A stretch of DNA of 64,000 bases from Xylona heveae TC161. Lineage: Eukaryota; Ascomycota; Xylonomycetes; Xylonales; Xylonaceae. The stretch is taken from assembly GCF_001619985.1 (NCBI RefSeq), contig NW_017264196.1:2170001-2234000 (forward strand), read 5' to 3'. Of the stretch, positions 58,014 through 64,000 are shown one piece after another. Position 1 is the first letter of the stretch; every line of letters starts with the position of its first letter. The position numbers and the translations under genes are program-made. The notes under the pieces are model-generated. The model was not told the origin of the DNA and searched no databases. It saw only the letters and a list, made by a program, of their open reading frames with translations.

Positions 58014-61000
58014 GCACGTTTAACAACATGGAGGGATTGTCAGCCATAGACATGCTTAATCGTTACAAGGGACGCTTTCTGCTTGTCAACGAACTTGGTG
58101 GAGCCTGTGGAGAATCGAGATAGACGCATATTAGGTCCGGGGCTGGTAGAACGGGCTCGTTGATCGTGCGTAGCAATCCATGGTTTTTTTTTAGAGTGGC
58201 TGAGACTGTGGACCCTTGGTCTCTGTGCTTCAATGCATGGACGTATTGATGCCATTTCTACGCGTCAAACTGTACGATTTTTGTTTCAAAGAATTGCAAG
58301 AGATTATGGAGTATTGAAGGCATGTTCGTCATATCAAATAGATTATTTTTATTTATTCATTTAATTTCCATTTTTTATAATTAAGTCGGAGAAATGGAAA
58401 GAAGCATAACTTGGATATTTTCACTTAGGAATTGGACGTAAAAAAATACGAGTACAGCCTAGAGCCCGGTTTGCAAAACTAATGCTGCCAAGCACAACCG
58501 GAGGTAATTTATGCTACGTAGTATACGAGCATACAACCAAATGACATAATGCCCTGACTATTAGTGGTCTAAGCTTTAACCAGCTTTTAGTTCACCTTAT
58601 CGCTAGAGCTAGCTAAGAATACGAGTGACAGCGGGGCGCAATCCCCCAGCCCCAATGCAAAAGCTAGCGGCTGCAAGCGAAAACCAACGGATGACTTTTA
58701 GCTAGGCCGCGCCTCTGCCGTACCGTGGACATTGTTCCTGAGTACTCGTAAAAGAAAAGTTCGAGGATGCAAGGTTATTTCCAGTAACATAACGTCTGAC
58801 TGTGGGACGGTGGTGGGGAGCGCCAAGCCCTACGTTTCCTCGTCTAGCTTTGGCCTGCCGCGGCAGGGTTGATCTCACCAGAATCAGCAGATATTAGTGG
58901 GGGTGTCGGCTCTCTTTAATTGCCGCCGTCATGGAATTTAGCGCCGAGGGTTTAATCTATTCTTCAGCAAACAGAAGAAATACGAGAGAAGGTCCAAGGA
59001 ACGACCATTGCTCCCGGCGCATTCTCCGGGGTACTCGAGCAGATTAGAGTAAAATCTTGAGGAGAGAGGGAGAAAAATCTACTACGTACGACCCGCGGCA
59101 CACGGGCCCCTCCATGCCCCCTAAAGTGGCTTGCCAAAAAGGTGGTTTTTTTTAAAAAAAAGAAAAAAGAAATAAAAAGAGGGAGAGGCAATCGTTTGTA
59201 GCCCCTGCATCACAGTGGAAACAAATTTTTAATCGAGGACTGGCAGCTTCACTGCTATCACGGCGTGAGGCCCTTTGCCGCTGCGTTATATTAGAGCCTG
59301 TAATCATGGTTCGTTACTAATTTTACTGCCAGAAATGCCAGGGCAGGAACCACAAGGCAAACCACCGGACGCTTCTACGTCTGAAGTTGATATTATTTAT
59401 CTATCATTGTTATCCTAGGAATCTACGGCCCTTCAGGAATATTATTTGTGTTGGTCATGTTTAAACAGATTTTGGTTCTGTCAACGTGGTTATTTTTCCT
59501 CTGTAAAGTGTGGTTGAAGGGAAATATAATCGAGGATTGGCTAATCCATGGATACCTTGTCCGCTTGATGTCCGGTCCCTTATGTTGTCATTTTGGAGGG
59601 TTTCAGAAGAATATCTTTGAACCTCCCGGGTACTCTAGCAATATATATATCAACTGCAAGAACTACTACAGGCCCAAGTCGGTACTTTTCAGGGAACAAT
59701 GACGGTTGGGTTGTATGAGGGGAAATGAAGGGTGGAAATGGGGAACATGGGGTTGTGAACATAGAGTACCAGAGTAGTACACCACGTTCTTTCCATTTAC
59801 TTCGTATGCCCTTGTAAGAGTATTCCGAGTCCAATTGGATACCCTACGCCTTTTTGCCATCTTTCAATTACTTACTCCACCGCCCTTGGTTGCCAAGCTG
59901 CTTGGCATGTTGTCTCTTGTATATTAGAAAGTACACGGTATACCCTGCAGAGGTCAGATCACTAGAGCTCGAAACTGTGAAAGATCGGGTCCTCGGGAGT
60001 CAGAACTTATCGGGCTCAGACCTGTGGAGCTTGGTTCTTTTTTGCAAGTTCGTACTACGATGTCACAGCCTGAATGAGTAGAAGCCACTATTTGTGCATG
60101 AACCCAGCCCATATTCTCTATTTCGCGAAAAAAAAAAAAAAACCTCTTTCTGTGTTGAAAATGTTAAATTTCCACATCAGTCATGCTCTGTTTATCATGT
60201 CGTGTATATTAAAACTATCTTATATATTCAAACAACCATTGACAGTAGGGCCTCCGAAATATTCAAACCATTCCCGCTCCTCCATTGTAGTGATCTGACA
60301 CTAACATAATCAATGACGGTCCGAATGCCGCCAGTCCGTAGCGGTCCGAGTAAAGATTGGTTTCTATTGAAAGGGAGTCTGGTATCGATATCTTTTGTAT
60401 AAATGTCTGGCATTCTCAGCATACTTTTGATGACCGGTTGTTGATGTACTTCCTACAAGGATAATGTCAGTGGTGACCACAGACTGGTGGAGGAATGTTC
60501 AAACGACCGACCTAGGGTGGCATGATCATACTTTCAAAATTCCACACTTGGTCCAGGTATACTCCATAAAAGACCAAGGTCTACCAGTGTTCACCCGCCC
60601 TAATAGACCAGCTACTAGAATTCCTAAATTTCGAATTCAATGTAACTAAAGCTCTGAAAATAACATTTCATGCCTAGTAAACCCGTGACTACGATTGCCA
60701 GGCAATAGTGAAATCAGTAACCATACTCTTGGAAATCCGCGATCCGATTAAGTTCATTCAATCCTTGTACTGTAATTATTGTGATACTCTACATCTACCA
60801 GGATACCACAATTACTTTTGTTAATCTTTTTACATCCTGGTAGAAATTGTATACTTGTCATGATCATCGCATGATATTACCCTTTATTATCTGTCTCCTA
60901 AGTGGAGACCTTGGGAATTCATTTTCATCTCGCCTGTGCGGAGCGTACTGAGCTGGGATATCCCGCGTGTGCTATTGACTGGATGAACAAAATATCCCGC

Positions 61001-61367
61001 TGGATTTGGCAAGGTAGTCCCGACATTTTCAATATCGGGCTCAATGAGTTGGACAGTATGATGGCCAGTTTGGATCTATCGTGATGTAAGAAGCGTATGA
61101 CAAGCTTGAAGCACCTCTGCTAGTTTCCTGATATTCATGCGAGAATATTGAAGCATCCTACAATTGGAGTTCAGGTTATAATATAAATATCTCCCTTGAT
61201 TCCTACTTTTACATGCATTCATTCTATATCAAGCGCACTATAGTCTCGATATTTCACAAGCTGTCCGGTTTTTCGTAAGACTCCACGTCTCCAAATATCT
61301 CTCTTCTCTTTCCCTAGAAACATGCTAATAAGTTTCAGAACCTACAATCATCCAAATTCAATCCAAT
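58014..61367. other. 3.35-kb gene-poor region
   Basis: No coding frame with recognisable similarity. It contains AT-rich blocks (58320-58450, 60120-60240) and a GC-richer block (58590-58720) with short inverted repeats around CTAGCTAA, perhaps a degraded small transposon. Nothing firm could be named. Confidence 0.55.
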
Positions 61368-61808
61368 ATGAAGTTTGGACTTTTATTTCCCGTCGGCCTG
61401 GCTTTTGCGTCTCAACTTGTCTCGGCCTGGAATGACGGATTTGGTGGCATTGCACCTGGCTATTTCTCAATAGAAGTTCCCGAGGTTGGCCAAGCAATCT
61501 CCGAGCCAGCTCCGTATGTCCACGCCACGGTCAATACTGAGCAACACAATTATCCACACTAATTGTACTTGGATTGTGGTTGTGCACGAGATCATGAATA
61601 TTGGTGCTACTTTACAACACCAGACTTGCCATATGGCATTAGCCTTCATCCAGGATCTCGCTGCTACTCAGACAGCAACAAGGGCGTTCAAATCAAGTAC
61701 GGCGCACAGTATCTGGATGCTACCGTGGATACTCGCTGCGGCAATGTCAGATTGCAGGGTACAATTGCCAATACAGCTCGTCGTTGCATCATTCCTGTCT
61801 CTGGATAA
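61368..61808 (+). pseudogene. Small secreted cysteine-rich protein gene, probably broken
   Basis: Starts with a clear signal peptide (MKFGLLFPVGLAFASQLVSA). The later part carries about seven cysteines (LDCGCARDHEYWCYF, GSRCYSDSNKGVQIKYGAQY, DTRCGNVRLQ, RRCIIPVSG), as in small secreted fungal proteins and effector candidates. The reading frame appears interrupted once; it is either a decayed gene or has an intron I could not place with normal splice signals. No family was recognised. It stands alone in AT-rich, gene-poor DNA, a common place for fast-evolving secreted genes. Confidence 0.6.
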
Positions 61809-63209
61809 ATTGTTAATCCAACGATACAGTGGAACGAGCTGCCTTTGTGTATGAAACTATAGATGCGGAGGGATCATTCTGCTTCTAGTCCATAATCCCA
61901 GGATAGTCGGCGGGGCCTTAGAATTAGAAAACTTTGTCAAATTGTATCTAGATATAGCACACGCAAGTCAAGCATTACAAGCTAGCTTAGATATAGTAGC
62001 TTTGGAATAAACCCCGGCTTATTGATTTAGCCTGTCAAAACGATTTTTTGATTAACATAATGAAACAAAAATTTAAAATTTGATGAGTTAGAACTACAAG
62101 CGTTCGAGTCACATAAGCTTTCTCTAGCTATGTAAGCAAGCAGGTACTTTACTAATTGCACGTATTAGCACCAAAAAGCAAATTTATTTCGCAATTTAGC
62201 CTCATAATTCATCCAAGCAGAACATCAAACAATAGACAGCTTCCCATAGAGGACACAAGAGGACTAACCTACACGTAGGTCTAGTTGCCTACTCGGTACA
62301 ATACTGATTAATTATATCCGAAAGACGCCTCAAAAACCTAAAGCTTCAATAGACAAGTTTCCGGATAATAGGCCGAAGAATCGAGACAAGTAGTGGTGTC
62401 TGCCCCCATATGCTAACGTGGATAAGTAGAAGCAAATTATAGCGAAGAATGCTAGGTAAGCCTATTGAATTATGGTGGACGATCTTATTGTCAGGCTAAG
62501 TACCAGTATCGACCATGAAGTTGTCTATCGCTTAGAATAAGAGATCCATTTAATCATTTAAGTATTTGTCATAGAATACAGTGAGGTACTGTGGAGAGAG
62601 GGACGACCAACTAAGGCCAATAGGCAATGGCTTAGTCCGTAGATAATGGGCAACGGATAAGCGACTATAGCTATGGAATGGCTGAGGATAGTGGATAATG
62701 GCTATGATTTGCTTTGTGAATAAATAAGAGACAGACACCCTCCAACCCCCACCGCCCCCAAAATAAAACCAAGGGGAGGTCTTTGCTGAGATTGATCGCT
62801 CTATTCTCATTTAATAGTTATACTGAATGTTACCCCTAGCCGTGACCCATACTACGCTGAACCCCTCAACGAACCTCTCCCGGTCGTCTGCCTGGCAGTG
62901 CTACTTCCGTAGGGTACTCCGTACTCCGCTTCGGAACTGCGAACCGCGTTGACTGGCCCTTCGGCTGGATATCCGAAAACACACCTACAACCTCGTATCT
63001 AACTTCCGACGGCGGATAGGGTATCCAACGGATTGCCCGACGGTCAACAGGCCTGATCGCACCGAATAATAAGATTCAAATACAGAACACCATCATGAAT
63101 GCTAGATCTATAAGAGATATCCCCTGCCGTAAGCGCGTAGTGATCGACTATGAGTCTATGACTTTGTGACCCATAGATATATACAACAACCAAGAATCAT
63201 TATCAGAAG
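61809..63209. other. Gene-free AT-rich region upstream of the aminotransferase
   Basis: AT-rich DNA with many CTAGC-type words and no supported gene, then a CpG-normal promoter-like part from about 62820. It has a TACTCCGTA motif at 62915-62923 within a doubled TACTCCGTACTCCG. Confidence 0.6.
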
Positions 63210-64000
63210 ATGGCGACCCAAACACAGACAACGACCGCTGCTCCCGCGCAATCACTGTTCCAGACAGCTCCCTACATCCCACCAGATGCCATCTTTGCCC
63301 TGACTGCCGACTATCTGGCAGATCCATCCCCGAAGAAGGTCAATCTCGGCCAAGGAACATACCGCGATAGTAACGGCCAGCCGTGGGTATTGCCGTCCGT
63401 GCGGAAGAGCCGCCAAATTCTGCAAGACCAGCAATTGAATCATGAATATTTGCCCATCCTCGGCCACGCTGGATTCAGAAAGGCTGCTGCAAAGCTGGTC
63501 CTTGGAAATTCGCTCTATCAACCTCTAGAGAAAAAGGTAAATTGAAAAGTGGAAAACGTCAATTCCATAACCGAATCACCACCCCGCTAACCATTTATTT
63601 TCTCCTATTCAAGATTGCCAGTTGCCAGAGTCTCTCAGGAACGGGTGCGCTTCATCTGGCGGGCTTGTTACTGCGGTACTGTCGAGGCACATCCGAAACT
63701 CCCACAGTGTACATTCCCACACCGACATGGTCAAATCATTTCCAGGTCTACTCTTCGCTTGGGTTCAAATGTCAGCCCTTTAAATACTACGACTCGGACC
63801 GAAAGGGTCTCGACTTTGAATCGTACATTTCCGCATTAAAATCAGCTGAGCCGAACTCAATCGTGATCCTGCATGCATGTGCTCATAACCCTACCGGTTG
63901 CGATCCCAGCCAGGAGCAATGGCGGGAAATCGGCGCAACCATGAAAGAGAGACAATTGTTCCCTCTCTTTGATGCCGCATATCTTGGATTCAACTCTGGA
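63210..64000 (+). CDS. Aspartate aminotransferase (class I), C-terminus beyond the window
   Basis: PLP-dependent enzyme exchanging amino groups between aspartate and 2-oxoglutarate. Exons 63210-63536 and 63614->64000; about 238 residues are visible. Family motifs: APYIPPDAIFALTADYL, VNLGQGTYRDSNGQPWVLPS, SCQSLSGTGALHLAGLLLRY, YIPTPTWSNHFQVYSSLGF, HACAHNPTGCDPSQEQW and FDAAYLGFNSG, which include the conserved Asn (HNPTG) and the Asp/Tyr pair that bind the cofactor. The Lys that forms the Schiff base lies beyond the edge. No mitochondrial presequence is apparent (MATQTQTTTAAPAQSLFQ), so a cytosolic isoform is likely. Confidence 0.93.

Noticed and set aside
59448-59702. 84-codon frame with hydrophobic start in the gene-poor region
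   Set aside because: The hydrophobic stretch is short and the rest is random-looking AT-rich sequence; no family recognised.
61960-62760. Second LTR-type element upstream of the aminotransferase
   Set aside because: Some words (GGATAATGG) recall the Gypsy LTR, but no aligned stretch, terminal repeat or coding relic was found.
1-64000. CRISPR array, rRNA or secondary-metabolite cluster
   Set aside because: No regularly spaced repeats, no rRNA-like sequence and no backbone synthase; the genes are a eukaryotic housekeeping set.

Overview
The window is nuclear DNA of a filamentous ascomycete (Pezizomycotina). Short introns with GTAAGT/GTATGT-type donors, an ABCG pump of the fungal PDR type, the fungal form of NSA2, COP9 subunit 4 and a long TM-bearing bZIP factor all point that way. 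The gene sequences look closest to Eurotiomycetes. The complete loss of CpG inside the one large retroelement resembles what has been described for repeats in Coccidioides and other Onygenales, but the genus is only an inference.

Layout. 1-4751: most of a PDR-type ABC transporter (minus), running off the left edge. 6015-14197: one Ty3/Gypsy element with two 319-bp LTRs and a 4-bp target duplication; it is a broken fossil. 15187-17883: a C2H2 zinc-finger regulator (minus). 20852-21723: a secreted, possibly lysozyme-like protein. 22294-25244: ATP4 and NOC4, head to head. 25884-28231: a Sel1-repeat protein resembling Nif1. 30045-32201: a bZIP factor with a predicted membrane segment (minus). 32202-39558: a gene-free stretch of about 7.4 kb with a 15-N assembly gap. 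39559-58013: a dense block of conserved housekeeping genes: ZC3H3-like CCCH protein, TFIIF beta, CSN4, NSA2, mitochondrial bL21, Mps1 kinase, Ptc7-like phosphatase, Prp4, Jac1, and a PGAP4-like glycosyltransferase. 58014-63209: gene-poor, with one small cysteine-rich secreted gene that looks broken. 63210-64000: the start of an aspartate aminotransferase, cut by the right edge.

The genes do not form a biosynthetic cluster. They share themes: ribosome assembly (NOC4, NSA2), mitochondria (ATP4, bL21m, Jac1, Ptc7), RNA metabolism (Prp4, ZC3H3-like, TFIIF) and cell cycle (Mps1, Nif1-like). Several are divergent pairs on short shared promoters.

Exon borders were worked out by hand from splice signals, reading phase and remembered family sequences. 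For the multi-exon genes listed with exons, all phases add up to an intact frame. No tRNA, rRNA or CRISPR array was recognised. The most unusual observations are the CpG-free interior of the retroelement with CpG surviving only near its outer edges, a bZIP factor with an ATF6-like layout, and NSA2 exons of 3, 11 and 36 nt followed by a 16-nt last exon.
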